From Ophthalmolycus amberensis (lineage: Eukaryota > Chordata > Actinopteri > Perciformes > Zoarcidae), in assembly GCA_024529925.1 (NCBI GenBank), contig JAFEUB010000787.1:2592501-2656500 (forward strand): a stretch of DNA of 64,000 nucleotides. Reading direction: 5' to 3'. Position 1 is the stretch's first letter. Every line of letters begins with the position of its first letter. The notes below the pieces were generated by a model. The model did not search any database. It saw nothing but the letters and a program-made list of their open reading frames with translations, and was not told the DNA's origin. A program made the translations under genes and the position numbers. Of the stretch, positions 50,238 to 63,775 are shown piece after piece.

Positions 50238-50375
50238 TGGGCGGCACAGTGGTGGTGAGCACTGCCGCCTCGCAGCAAGAGGTTTCTGGGTTCCATCCCC
50301 ATTCTCTTCTGTGCATGTTTTTCCCGCGTTTGCGCTGATCTCCTCTGGGTGCTCTGTTCCCCCCCCCCCCCCCCC
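50238..50375 (+). mobile_element. Diverged tRNA-derived SINE fragment with poly-C
   Basis: GGGCGGCACAGTGG and GGTTCCATCCCC give a tRNA-like head with weak A and B boxes, the same family as the copy at 20470-20790 (shared GTTTTTCC/CTCTGGGTGCTC-type body). It is truncated at a 17-C run (50359-50375). Confidence 0.65.
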
Positions 50376-51239
50376 ACCACCACCAAAACGTCGTCCGCTG
50401 TGAATGATGGGGTTGAGGAAAGAGCATCTGGTGTAAAACCTATGCCAAATTAAACATGTGGCTCATAAAAATCAGATTGCCATCCCGGATCTGTCGAGGC
50501 CTGGGTTACCTCGATGGAAACAGATAAAACGCTGTGGCGATCCTCGAAGAAGAAGATGCTGATTGGAGGATGTCTGCACCAGACCGGGCTTGGATTAAAT
50601 CGATGATTTGTTTGACAGTCAGTGGAAGCAGGTGTCGGCACGGCATTGCCTTTGAGGACAGTTTTAATGATGGTAACGTGAAACTCTGTTGATCTCTGTG
50701 AGGACGCTCACTATTTCTTCGCACCCTTCCCAGGAGAAGACACCGTGTAGAGTCACATACAGAACAGCACACCTGCAGCAAGTGTCGTAGTCAAGAAGAC
50801 CGCCTGAACCGAGACCAAGTCACGAGTCCAAGACCAGAATACATCGAGTCCCACACTGCATGACGCAGGATGAAATGTAGAACATGCAAAACAAAGTCAC
50901 TCCTCAAATTGTTCTGAAAGAACGTATTTAGTTTCTTCTGTCAAGTTATTGGTTGCGTTTGGAAAAAAAAACCTTTTTTATACACCCAATCACAGTAAAG
51001 AAACCACATTGGCTGAGAGTAAATTAACAAAACTCATGATTTTCTCCAACCAACACTGGAGTGCAGTTTTGTTTCCATGGACAGGTAAGACACCATCAGA
51101 GGGTAACAAATGATCAGGTTGTGAGAGAGTGGCCAAACCACTTCATTATGAAATAATTCCTAGAACGCACCGAACATCAGGGAGCTTTATATAAGCTATC
51201 CGAGGGTGGAATAATCCTCAGCAATTTATTCTGGGGGCT

Positions 51240-51255
51240 GGGGGGGGGGGGGGGG
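51240..51255. repeat. Poly-G run (16 G)
   Basis: Homopolymer; the length is technically uncertain. Confidence 0.95.
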
Positions 51256-51954
51256 TGCTCACTGCTCTCCCCCGCTGTGTCAGTTTCCCCAGAGGTCAAA
51301 TTTCTGTGACTGTTTTCAACAAATATGATCCACCAGATGGTTTATAGTTTCCAGTTAAGCAGTAGGTTCTTCCTTTGATCTCGTGTTGTAAAAATTTCAG
51401 GTTGCGGTTAATGTCTCTGCACTCGCCTGCCTATCGGAGCCTGCAACTACATCAAACACACGCGGATGGTGCAGAGAGGCACATCTATATGCTTGTGCAC
51501 ACATGCAAGCACACAGAACTCACACAGTCATTTGCATATTGCCAACCACAAGTTCAAATAGGCAGCTCTATGGGCATCTGTTTGTGTTTGAGTGTGCCAG
51601 TTTACTTTATTGTGACGAGCAAACTCTTTTGACAATAATCCCGTTGCTTCTTAGACAGAGAGCAGAGAGTGTGTGAGACTGAATCAGTTGCTTTCAGATC
51701 AGCGGAGGATGTCGTAATTGTTCATCCTGTTAACCTCCACCTGCACCAGCCTCACACAGATTTCACACAAATGTAACAAGCCTTACACGGATCGCTTCTC
51801 ACGTCAACCCCCACACTTTCACAGAATCACTACACATGTTAAATCTCAATTTTCCCTCTCATTTCATCTGCAGTTGTACAACACGGCATCTTACAAAACA
51901 TTCATTCAAACTGTATTCTCTCCACTTCTCATCAAATATCGATCACTTCCGATA
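51256..51954. other. Unassigned intron sequence
   Basis: Nothing recognised. Confidence 0.45.
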
Positions 51955-53869
<1,915 letters not shown>

Positions 53870-54030
53870 TCTGACCAAATACCTGCTAATGACTTTCCTA
53901 TAAGCCTCACTTGTACTTTTTGTTTTAGTTCAAATTAGCATTTACGTTTAGCATGCCAATGTTAGCATTTAGCTCAAAGCAGCGCTGTGGTTAAAAACAG
54001 CCTCAAAGAGCAGCTGTCATGGATCTTTAG
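53870..54030 (-). repeat. Fish interspersed repeat, GCTAAATGCTAACATTGG type
   Basis: GACCAAATACCTGCTAATGA, AATTAGCATTTACGTTTAGC and TGTTAGCATTTAGCTCAAAG are phrases of a very common teleost repeat built from 'gctaac' words. The copy is short and diverged. Class unknown. Confidence 0.6.
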
Positions 54031-57000
54031 TTCTCCCTGATCACATGTATTAACAGACAGTTTGGATCTGCTTTGTATTTGTTCCTCTCAGATAAACTGG
54101 TTTCAGATACCAGCGTGAATGAGCGTAAATAGATCAGTACCAAAGCTAAATATATCTCGATACACGGCTTTGAAAAAACTGCACTGAACAGGATCTAAGT
54201 TAAATTAATCCTTATTTATTCGGTGCAACAGCAGACATTCCACGTCCCCTGTGCCTACAGTAATTAGCAAATCACCGGAGGTCATCATTGGGTCATATCG
54301 TCCCGCAGAGGAATCACTAATCACACCCAGATAGACACACAATCCATCCAGGGCCGTGATCAAGGCTCAGGCTAGTCGGCCAGTGCAGGGGGAGCCAGTC
54401 GAGCTCGGCTGCAACAGTGACACAACGTTGGTGCAATGCAGGAAAAGTCTATTTCTGGAGGGGTTGAGCAACAGAGCTGACACCATGGCTGGTAATGGAG
54501 GTGCGGAGACTATTGGATGGGATGGATACAGACATTAAGGTGGTAAAACTGTAGATCTACACAACAGCATTCCAGAGTTTGAGATAAAGGTAGCTGCAAC
54601 AGAGAGATTGTGTGTGACATCAGTATGCAGGATTAGAATTCATGCATCATTAAGTCAACAATATGCTTCTTGACACTTTTCTGTGTTGCCGACATCAGCT
54701 TAGAGAAATGTCCGTTTTAGAATGGTTGAAATCTTAACACTGCCTTTCAAATTGGTTAGTTTATATTTTCGTATATATTTAGGCAGACTGGATTTTATGA
54801 AACTACTGGCCACCACAGCAATTACACAGCTTTCTAACTCTAGTTGTTCTACTTCTACTTTATGAGGATTTAACCCATGGTGCTCAGACATTTTTTTGTC
54901 TGTGTGTAAGACGTCTTTTCATTTTTATGGTCTTATTCACAGTAGACTCGTTGTTGCGTGTCTTAGCAGGAGATGCACAGGTGCAATTGATACCTTTTTA
55001 ATGTTGGTTCTGTTCCATTTGAGTTTACCAGTGTGCAACACCCAAGCTGGCTTCAAACTATAACGCTCTGCGCAGTACGTACCCCTCTAATGTTAGATTT
55101 GGACGTGGCAGGGACGGCGTGGCAGTTTCCACTCGTTACATGCATCGTGTCTTTTCAAAATGAACTTCCATCTTCACAGGAAGTCAGATTTAGGCTACAA
55201 AACCACTCAGTTAGGTGGTTGACGTTAGCTTGACAGACTAATGACTCAAGTCACTATCGAGTGACAAAAGAGTCACACGACTAGTGACTAAGCAGTCAGC
55301 CAGCCTGCAAACACAATTCAGCCAACTGACCAGCGTACTCCTATATTCACCCACTTCTAAAATGTACTTGCAAGGGGAGCGGGTGAGCTTCATTTGATCA
55401 CCGGGGTACAAAGCTCTTATTGAAATGTGCAATGCAGCATCTAATTGGCCCTGTTTATCTGTGATGGCAGCAGATAAAAAGCACTTGATAATCACTGTGA
55501 GCTTTAGCCTGCACATGTGCATTCATACATCTGTCACAGTATGAGGAAGAGGAGACGGGTCAGCTTGGACACAGTGTGTGACCCCAATCGATGCATTTGT
55601 TTGTTGCATGTATGCGCCTCATAGTTTTCATGGAGCATTGTTCTCCAAAACAATTCAGCGATTTTGGGAAATTTAAAAAGTGATCAAATCCAAAAAGTTG
55701 ACTAAATACAGCATTCCTGTGCATTAAACGTATTTATTAAACGTTTGTTTGTTTGACGTGTTGGCGGTGATCGCTGACTTCCTCGTCGACTGCTGGCTGC
55801 TCAAAGAGAAGGGTGCCATGTTGTTGTTAAAGCTGTAAATCTCTTATATTGTCAGGTGTTGGTTCAAAACAAAGAATCTGCTAAATGTGGCACCCCCGTG
55901 TTTATCACTTGTGCAGACACACACATACAGTGTGCATTGTGTGTGATATCAAGTGGAAAATACCAAAACCTGCAAAACATCCTGCAGCCCTGTAACTCTT
56001 AATTAGTGCTAAGCAGGTGCATTGGAAAAGCCAAACAACACAAGAGTAGTGGTGTTTATTGGAAGACAAATTCCCAGTATGTAGCTAATTAGAGTGATAC
56101 ATGAACTGAATATAAATATGGCTGATTGTGTCGCCATTTCTCGTAATGTCTAGATTGTCTGACTTACTTTTGACTGCCAGTTTCTGTGGCTTCTCTACTG
56201 TGTTTTTCACTTGTGTGGACACGCCGCTGTGACGTCAATGGGGAAATACCAACGCCAGCCATACATTCCTGCATATTGTACTCATGTTAGCAGCCAGCAG
56301 GTTGATGTTTGTCCTGATCAGGAGTTAGCCTTTTACACTGAACGTAAGCTGTTGTGATATATAACAAGTCATAATAAAAAATGAATAAAACTACACATAT
56401 GGGTCTAGTTTGATGTTTTGTGTCTATGCTGTGGCAAGAAGTAGTAAATGACACTTCCCCTCCTATAAAGCATAGGTGTATTGAGTGAACACTTTGTACT
56501 TACACCCTTGTTAGTAGTTAGTACTCTGTGTATTGGCAGGTTTCCAGTAACAAATAACAGAATGAGTTATTGGTGTAAGGAACCACTGTTGATCCGGGAT
56601 AGGCATCGATCCCTCTTCCCGGCTCGGCATGTGAACTGTGGATTAATTACACAGTTTAACATTAACCTTCACATTGTGAAATGATTTGACTCGTTTTCTG
56701 CCGATATTCAGTAAAATCTGCGATCAGGACATCGGCATTTAGTCTTTTTCTAGTTGCCGACCTGCTGATGTTACATTGTAAACAACCAATCACCAAAAAC
56801 ATTATGATGCGTTCAGGCTCTGTTCGGTGAAAATGAGTATTGGGGGAAGGTAAATTATAATATTATCATGATGTGTTCACATATAATAATAACAATAAAA
56901 TGTAGTGTTGGTGAGAAACTTAAATGAATCCAGTTGTTTGAAGATGTTTTCACAGCAACATGAAAAGATATTAGAGATGAATGATGAGCTCTAAGCTGCT

Positions 57001-57169
57001 TATAATAGATCATTAAAACGACTAATGACATTTGTTTTAATCCATAAAAATACAATCTTTCATTTTCTTATCATTTGAATTGTGTGTTTTTATGAACAAA
57101 AAAACCCTATAAATTACTATAACGAAGTAAAAGATAACATTTAGAGTTGTTGGTAGTTCACAGACTTCA
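54031..57169. other. Unassigned intron sequence
   Basis: No exon recognised. Fragments near 56560-56760 (several CATCGGC-like words) may belong to the hAT-like repeat that follows. Confidence 0.4.
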
Positions 57170-57415
57170 GAGCGGTTTAAATGATTTTTGGGACGGTGGC
57201 AAAAACAAATAGTCTGGAGCCTGTAGACCAGCTGCTATAATCAAACAACAAAGGGATCTGTATCTAACAATGTGGATCATCAATGATCAGAAATGACTAT
57301 TGGTGGCAAAAAAACGTGATCAGGGATCTCTAAAAGTTCTATTTGCTCCCTTTTTTCTTTTGTGCTGATCTGTGATCCGATCCGTGAGTTTTATGATCCG
57401 TTGCACCACTAGTAT
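57170..57415. repeat. hAT-like repeat fragment, GTGATCCGATCC end
   Basis: Ends in CTGTGATCCGATCCGTGAG, ATGATCCGTTGCACCACTAG. This is the terminal wording of a fish hAT-type non-autonomous element as I remember it. The left end was not found, so extent and class are tentative. Confidence 0.4.
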
Positions 57416-58845
57416 GAGTAGAGAACAGTGTGCACAACACGGTATTTACAACGTGATCTATTGATTTCAGTATTGGCACTTAAAAATAGTAAAAGTGACA
57501 TTTTCTCTTGTCAATGTATTTGGGATGATGAAGGTATCAGAGGGAAGAGCAGAGTGTATTGCACCGCCTGTTAGTGACTGTTATGAACCATTGATATCTC
57601 GTACGCTCGGAAAACAGCCTCATGAAGCAGTCGAGTTAGATATCAACTCTCACAACGGTGGTTTCTAACCCGATACTCAGGAAGAAGAAGAGATTCCCTC
57701 TTATTTTTTGTTCGTATCCATTATTTCTTATTATTTTGTTAGTACCCGTTGATTTGTGGCATTCCCCGATGTGTTCTTGTTTTTGCTCCTTCCTGAGCTA
57801 TAACAGAACATCTGACTAGTGGTTAAGAGAAAATAAACATCTCGTCAGTCCACAAATTGTTTGTCCAGCGTGGGAACATAACAACAACATTTTAAGTTTG
57901 AGGAACATGACAAAATAGCATATAGTCAAATTTAGATTATTATATGTTTTAGAGTAATTATGGTTGGATTATTAAATTTGTGGGCTAAAGAAATACTATT
58001 GGAACATTAAGCCTATAAAAACCCTTGGATGATATTGCTGCGTTAAGCTTCTAGATGCTTTACATACTGTTCTTCGATTCGTTTGATTGTCTTGTACCAC
58101 CAGTACTTTTATTTAACACTACCTCAATTTCACTACTGCTGAACTTCTTCTTTTTACACCAATTTTGGTGCCATCTTACCAATTCTTGGGCGTGTGCCGG
58201 TGTATTTGCGCACAGTCAAAATAGACCTGCCCTTATATAGTCTATAGGGGGCGTTACTGACGCTGATAATAAACAATCTCACACACGCCTCCGTTTTTAT
58301 TATTTAGTTGAGTGCTGCTGCAGGAGGCCCATCGTGACCGATTCTCCTGTGAACTTTGTTGTTGTTAGTCACGTTTTCTTTTTGTGTGAATCTATTTTGA
58401 TGTTGTTAGTTATGAATTGTGTTTGAGGAATACACTTTGTTTTATTGGGGGAAGTGATGAGAACATGCACACCGTAATTATCTTTTTACTGCCTTTGGAG
58501 GTTAAATCTTATTTAATTATAAATATTTTCACGGCATTTCAGTGTGCAGTCAAATATATGCCGAATCAGACCTCCGTCTAATTGAGCCCCAGCGAGGTCA
58601 CAATATTGTTGCTGAAGTTGTATAAAGAGCTTAAATCCAACACATTCAGGGATGATCTCTACTGTTTTGACATGTTGGTGCTATTTGTCAAAATAGTTTT
58701 TCTTAGTTTTACAATCACACTAAATGGTAAAATTTGCAGTCTTGCAAAATGCTTTTTTTTTTAGTTACTCCATTTATGGTTTGCTGAATGGAATATATGC
58801 AGCCCAGCTTTCCTCCCCTGAAAAGGGAAATAACTGATTAGTATA
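57416..58845. other. Unassigned intron sequence
   Basis: A/T-rich, nothing recognised. Confidence 0.45.
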
Positions 58846-58846
58846 C

Positions 58847-58889
<43 letters not shown>
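58846..58889. repeat. (GT)n/(AT)n compound microsatellite
   Basis: A short GT run followed by about 14 TA units. Confidence 0.95.
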
Positions 58890-58892
<3 letters not shown>

Positions 58893-60754
58893 CTGTATAT
58901 ATGCATGTGTCTTTCACCACTGAGCAGCTGCTTTGTTTTTTTCTCATGATTTAAGTCCTTCCCTTCAGCCTTTTAGTCCGCCTTCAAATCAAAGAGTCAA
59001 AAAAACATCCTCCACTCCACAAGTGAGCAATTCTTTGGCCACTTAAACATTCTTCACATTCTACAAATGGCCCTTGAAGCCTCCGTGTCCCCATTAGATG
59101 TGGGAATCTAATTACAAATATCTGATTTGAAGGGGGAATGAGTTAACCTTTGCTCAAATGCCACCGCATAACCATCTCTGAATGGCAAGGAGGAGGACCG
59201 AGCCCAAGGCATCTCCACAGCGACACGCAGAGTGATGGACAGCTGGCCCGCCTCAAAGGAACCAAGCGTGCGTGACGGAGCAGTTTTCTCTCAGTCGGAG
59301 ACGTTCGCTCTCCTATCTGAATGGAGAGTATGTGGGATTTCTGTATTAACGTGATGATTTAGCTGTGCTGCTGTGGTTTGAATTGTCTTTTTCATACGTT
59401 CAATTCTAACTGTGGCATTGGAACTGTCATCTGGCTACATGGCAATTCCTTTGTGTGCTCAAGCATTAATAGGCAACACAGTTCATATATTGATCTTAGT
59501 TTTACAAAGCTCCCCTTCAGGTTTTATGACCTGCAGAGTTGCATCACGTCTGCTTTGTTTTGCAAAAACACTCGGCGCTAAAGCGGTCATGCCTCTGGCC
59601 GGCCATGCTGTCGCACCAGCTGTGTGATTTGACCGTAGACGTCGTGTAGACGGTGTTCTGTGGACATCGATCAGCAACAGCATGAGCAAAGTACTTTGCT
59701 AAATGTCAGTACATGTGAAATCGATATGTACTTGTTCCGCTGTGTAATCCGGCCTCTTTCCCCCCCGATGCCTGGTTACAGGGAGCAATGTCGGACCACG
59801 AATGCAATGGAAAAGGCCTGCTGATTCAAATATGATGTGATGTTTTCGCAAACGGAAAATATATCGTTGTGCTTACAAGCAGGGGACCCAAGTGATGATG
59901 GTGTAATATGTCATTGTTCCACGGTCTCTGTGTCCCTGCAGCATGGCTGCATTTGATCTTTAATTTACTCGTCATCAATCTTCCCTCGTTCTGTCGCCGC
60001 TGCACTTTCACCTCCGTCTGGAGAATTGAGGAGATAAGCCTGACCATTGTCCTTCTTGTTTTAAATATTGTAGAACATGCTAGCAACCCTCTACCCCGCC
60101 TTCTCGCTGCATCTGTGTTCTTGTCTGTCGCTCTCTCCCCCTCTCCTGCTTTGTATATTCATTTGATTCTGCCGTTGCGCTCTTTATTTTTCGCCTCGCT
60201 CCTCCATTCTCCGGGATGAGTCGTGACAGCTCATCAGTGTGAGTAGAGCAGGGGCCAACAGCCCCCAAAGCAGGCACTGAGATGATGTAATACCATATAC
60301 GCACAGGAGCATACAGTGTATGTTCTATCATTAGAGGGCTGACTTTTGTACGCGAGATGTCTGAAGTGATACCATTGTTTTAAGAATAATTCTGGGAGAC
60401 ACATGGAGAGATATTTTTCTGTATGCGTACATAATGTAAAACGGGTGCTTCAGTGCTTTCTAGCTGCTTTTGTTGCTTAAACCATTACATTGAGGACCAG
60501 AGAACTGCATTTCTGTTTCGATTTTCCCGCAAGCAGATTCCTCAACATTCAGTTTCACTCCACCCTTTTCAAGACCGGCTGTTGAGGCTGAAGGTGCAGG
60601 CTTGCAGAGGCTGTGCGGTGGTTTGACTTTTGGCAGGAGTTGAGAGGCTGCTGACGTGTGTGTTGGGCAGGATGTGTGTAAGAGGCAGTGCTGGATCCTG
60701 TTTTTCAGACCACAGCAACTGGAGCTCAGCCACAGCTATGGTCTATAATGCAAA

Positions 60755-60785
<31 letters not shown>

Positions 60786-61399
60786 GACACAACCTTAGTG
60801 TGCTAACCCCAACCTCGACTCATAACTTCCTTGCCAACACATACGCACACAAATGTGTGAATCCCTCCGACACGTGCATGCAAACGCAGACGGTTGCTTA
60901 GCCAGACATCACTCTCAATAACATTGAATGTGATGACTTGTAGATTTGCTGTGATTTATCTCCTTATCTTCATAACAGATATAAAAGACCATATGGGGCC
61001 CGAGGTTGCCAGTGTAAGAGCCGAGGAATGCATTATACTGCATTAAGGCCAAACGAGACATCCTGTATAACAGGTTTCTTGAAACAAACATGCCTTGAGA
61101 TGCTCGCTGCACGGCTTCACAGTTAGCACTATACAACACACACTATATGTCACACACACATACATACACACGCATGCAGAGAAAAATAAGGTGGCATTTG
61201 TGTGGTTTGAAATCTCATGGTTCAGTGGCATGCATGCAGACACTGGAGACAGACGGGGTTTGCTTAGGGCAGCAAAAACAAAACTAAAACAAACTGACAG
61301 GGCAACAGCAGGGTTTGCGTTGTTATGACGACTGCTATTATAGGGGCAATGTCGCGTTACCATAGAAAAGAAAAGCGGAGCGGAAGACTGGATTAAGGG
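58890..61399. other. Unassigned intron sequence upstream of PDE4D3
   Basis: A CpG-containing block at about 59190-59330 holds a 38-codon frame that ends past a GTATGT donor-like site. Its phase (0) does not fit the shared PDE4D exon. A (CA)n tract lies at 60755-60782. No exon is supported. Confidence 0.5.
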
Positions 61400-62459
61400 G
61401 AGGAAATGAGGAGAATTACTTCTGTGAATATTTGCGCTCTTGTGGCCATGCAACTTGTACATGTGCAGACCTGTTCCCCTCTGAATGAAGTGGAGCGGCA
61501 TGTGGTAAGAGGATCAATAGGTTTAGCAGACTGGATACTGAAGGAGCAGACACACCTCTTACACAGGGTCAGGACATCCCACTTACTGGAGCAAGGAGGG
61601 AGGGAGGGAGGGAGACGAGCAAGAGCGAGGCAGAGACAAGAGGAGATACCAAAGAGGCACTTCACTGGTTTACTCTCTCCCCATTTCCTCTCTTCCCTTC
61701 CTGGGAGGTTGCGAAAGGGCAGAACAAGAGCGGGAGACACAAAGTGAGCGAGACAAAGGGGGCAAAGCTGAGAGGATGAAGGCGACTGTGAGTGCGTGAG
61801 TGACTCTGTGTGTAACATGCTCTGTCATGCTGGTGTGACTAGCGCTGCCCCTTCAGCCGGCGTGGCTGGCTGTCAGGGAAGGAAACGTTCTCCGGAGGAA
61901 TGAGCCCCTGAACCGGTTCACCATGTGGGACAGTGATTTTCGAACCTTTGCCGGAAGAATCCCACGGAAAAAAAGAGCCACGGCCGGAGAGCTGAGCTGG
62001 TCCTGCTGGGTGGCCGCCTGTGTGCTCCCACTGCTGAGACTCTCTCGCTGACAGACAGAGTTCACACTGGGCTGCGCCCAGTTTGTGTTTTTTATTACAT
62101 TTTTTTTATTGTCACATTTATTGGAGTTTTTATTTCTCTTCTGGAACTCAATGGGTTTCATGTCGCAATGTAGTTTGACTTTTAATGTTGCCTTGTTGGA
62201 TAGAAGCCAGCGCTTTTTTTTACAGTGATCCACTAGGACAAAAACCAGTACGGTTGGAAGTTCACAAGGGGATCTTCACCGGAAGACTGGTCCGAATGGG
62301 AGCATCACGGCAGTGGACTGCACTATGGAACGCTACATATTGCGCTGTGGCCTGTGGATACTGCGGGGCAGTGTCTGTAGATAGATAGCTAGATAGACAG
62401 AAGGGCTCAAAGGGTGAAAGGTGAACAGGTCGGGGGATCAGCCCTGACAAAGCTTCGCT
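61400..62459 (+). promoter_or_regulatory. Presumed PDE4D3 promoter and 5' leader
   Basis: Precedes the D3 coding exon. The section 61840-62075 is GC- and CpG-rich, unlike the flanking intron, and contains a 42-codon upstream frame. A (GGGA)n run lies at about 61594-61612 and a T-rich stretch at 62085-62130. A transcription start cannot be fixed; no clear TATA box was found. In mammals long-form PDE4D promoters are independent and isoform-specific, and the same is inferred here. Confidence 0.45.
61923..62051 (+). other. Upstream ORF in the presumed PDE4D3 leader
   Basis: 42 codons from an ATG in a strong context (CACCATG, A at -3), starting MWDSDFRTFAGR and ending LLRLSR before TGA. It lies 409 nt ahead of the D3-exon upstream ATG at 62460. 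If transcribed it should capture scanning ribosomes. It is not known to me from other species and could be chance in CpG-rich sequence. Confidence 0.3.
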
Positions 62460-62501
62460 ATGAAGCCTGGAAAATGTCCAGGTGTTCCCAGTGACAGGTC
62501 C
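62460..62501 (+). CDS. Possible in-frame N-terminal extension of PDE4D3
   Basis: An ATG at 62460 is in frame with the conserved D3 start at 62502, with no stop between. It would add 14 residues, MKPGKCPGVPSDRS. The first in-frame stop upstream is TGA at 62445-62447. The 62460 ATG has G at -3, a better context than 62502 (T at -3), so a scanning ribosome may prefer it. Mammalian PDE4D3 is described as starting at the MMH pair, so the extension may be specific to this lineage, or the frame may be open by chance. Confidence 0.45.
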
Positions 62502-62548
62502 ATGATGCACCTCAGCCATTATCCTTTCAGAAGGCACTCCTGGATATG
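62502..62548 (+). CDS. pde4d: PDE4D first coding exon, isoform 3 N-terminus
   Basis: Encodes MMHLSHYPFRRHSWI plus the first two bases of a Cys codon, closely matching the N-terminus of PDE4D3, a long form of the cAMP-hydrolysing phosphodiesterase. Eleven of the fifteen residues match my memory of the human form, including FRRHSWI. Ser13 in RRHS is the known protein kinase A site of PDE4D3; in mammals its phosphorylation strengthens binding to the anchoring protein mAKAP. The exon ends ATATG before GTGAGT, the same phase as the D5 exon, and would join the shared FDVDNG exon downstream of this window. The exon lies 37.8 kb after the D5 exon on the same strand, the order expected in vertebrate PDE4D. 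UCR1, UCR2 and the catalytic domain are outside the window. Confidence 0.93.
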
Positions 62549-62554
62549 GTGAGT
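62549..62554 (+). other. pde4d: Splice donor of the PDE4D3 exon
   Basis: GTGAGT, a consensus donor. Without splicing the frame would read Trp and then stop. Confidence 0.92.
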
Positions 62555-63735
62555 ATATGAAGTGGTGATGGTTTAAAGATACACGTGAACTTGTTACTTT
62601 GTGTGTGTGTGTGTGTGTTTTTCTTCTTCATTTGTTGCTTTACTATCTACATAAAGGAGTGTGTATTTGTGGGCGAGTGTGTTATTTTTGCGGTATGGCT
62701 ACAGCTCCCCGAAGGCTGTCCGAGCCCAGCCCAGTGTCGTTTGTATCCCAGCTGAGGTCAGATGTATTCAGGGGAATTTATTGTTAAATGGGCCATTTCC
62801 TGTCATTTTCTCCCACACTAAATGCTCAAGTTGATCAAGTGGACGGCTTGTCCGAAATAGCAATCACACAACGTTGAGATGGAGACTGCTTTTCAAGAGC
62901 AAAACTAGCTGGAAAAACAACCTGCTGTTTTGATTAGTCATACTAAGGCTGGGTACCCTACCTCATGGGAATAGTTGTCTCACAGCTACATTATAAACTG
63001 GGAGGGACACAGAGGTGTCAGTGATGTCATCATAGTGGGCCGTTGGGATATGAACAATGCTCATAGCTCAACATTTTTCCAGTAGTTTGAGTTCTTCGTG
63101 CTGATAAAACAATAAATAAACCCATTCGACAAATGGTAGCCGGGGGAGTTACATTGCTGTCTGTTTTTAGTTGGCATTAGTCTTCCCTGGTGTGACGGTA
63201 CACCTGCACACGAAGGCTACACTTAACTACATTCTTAACTGCATTTTTTGTATTCTTTTCAGTTGTAAACAGCCCTGGGCCCCTGGGTGTTCTCTGTGCT
63301 TTGTCTCAAAGCTAGGCACAGACATGCAGCGTATTTCAGCCTTGTGGATGAAGTGTGTAAAGGCAGGAGGACTGTGGAAAGATGAGCGCTAGATCGGAAG
63401 CAATCTACAGTATGTGGCACAACGTGTTCTCATCAATAGCGGCCATTGATTCAACTGATACAGCTGCTCGTATTGCAGAGGAGGAGGAGATGTGCCCAGA
63501 AATGCAATTTAGTAGGTTTTAGTGTTGAATTCAACATCGTACGATACATTGCATAGATGTTTGACTTATAGACGGAGGACTCACTGACCTTTTTCAGTAG
63601 AGACGGAGAAAGAGAGGGGGAGTAAATGGAGCACAGAAGAATAGATGCGGACAAACAGATGAACTCTACGCTAACGCCAAAGCACACACGAAAACACACA
63701 AAAGCGTGTCCACCCAGCGACTCAGACTTACTCAT

Positions 63736-63775
<40 letters not shown>

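Larger units (their letters stand above)
46996..51239. other. PDE4D intron with simple repeats
   Basis: No exon recognised. (TG)n tracts lie at 47921-47949, 48739-48784 and 49564-49612; frames over them (poly Cys-Val) are artefacts. A ~30-nt direct repeat with TTAGCATCGGTTTAG occurs at about 48920 and 48982. Confidence 0.55.

Noticed and set aside
59234..59350. Possible extra PDE4D first exon: a 38-codon frame starting MDSWPASKEP with a GTATGT donor-like site
   Set aside because: The donor would leave phase 0, while the shared PDE4D exon needs phase 2, and the peptide does not resemble any known PDE4D N-terminus.
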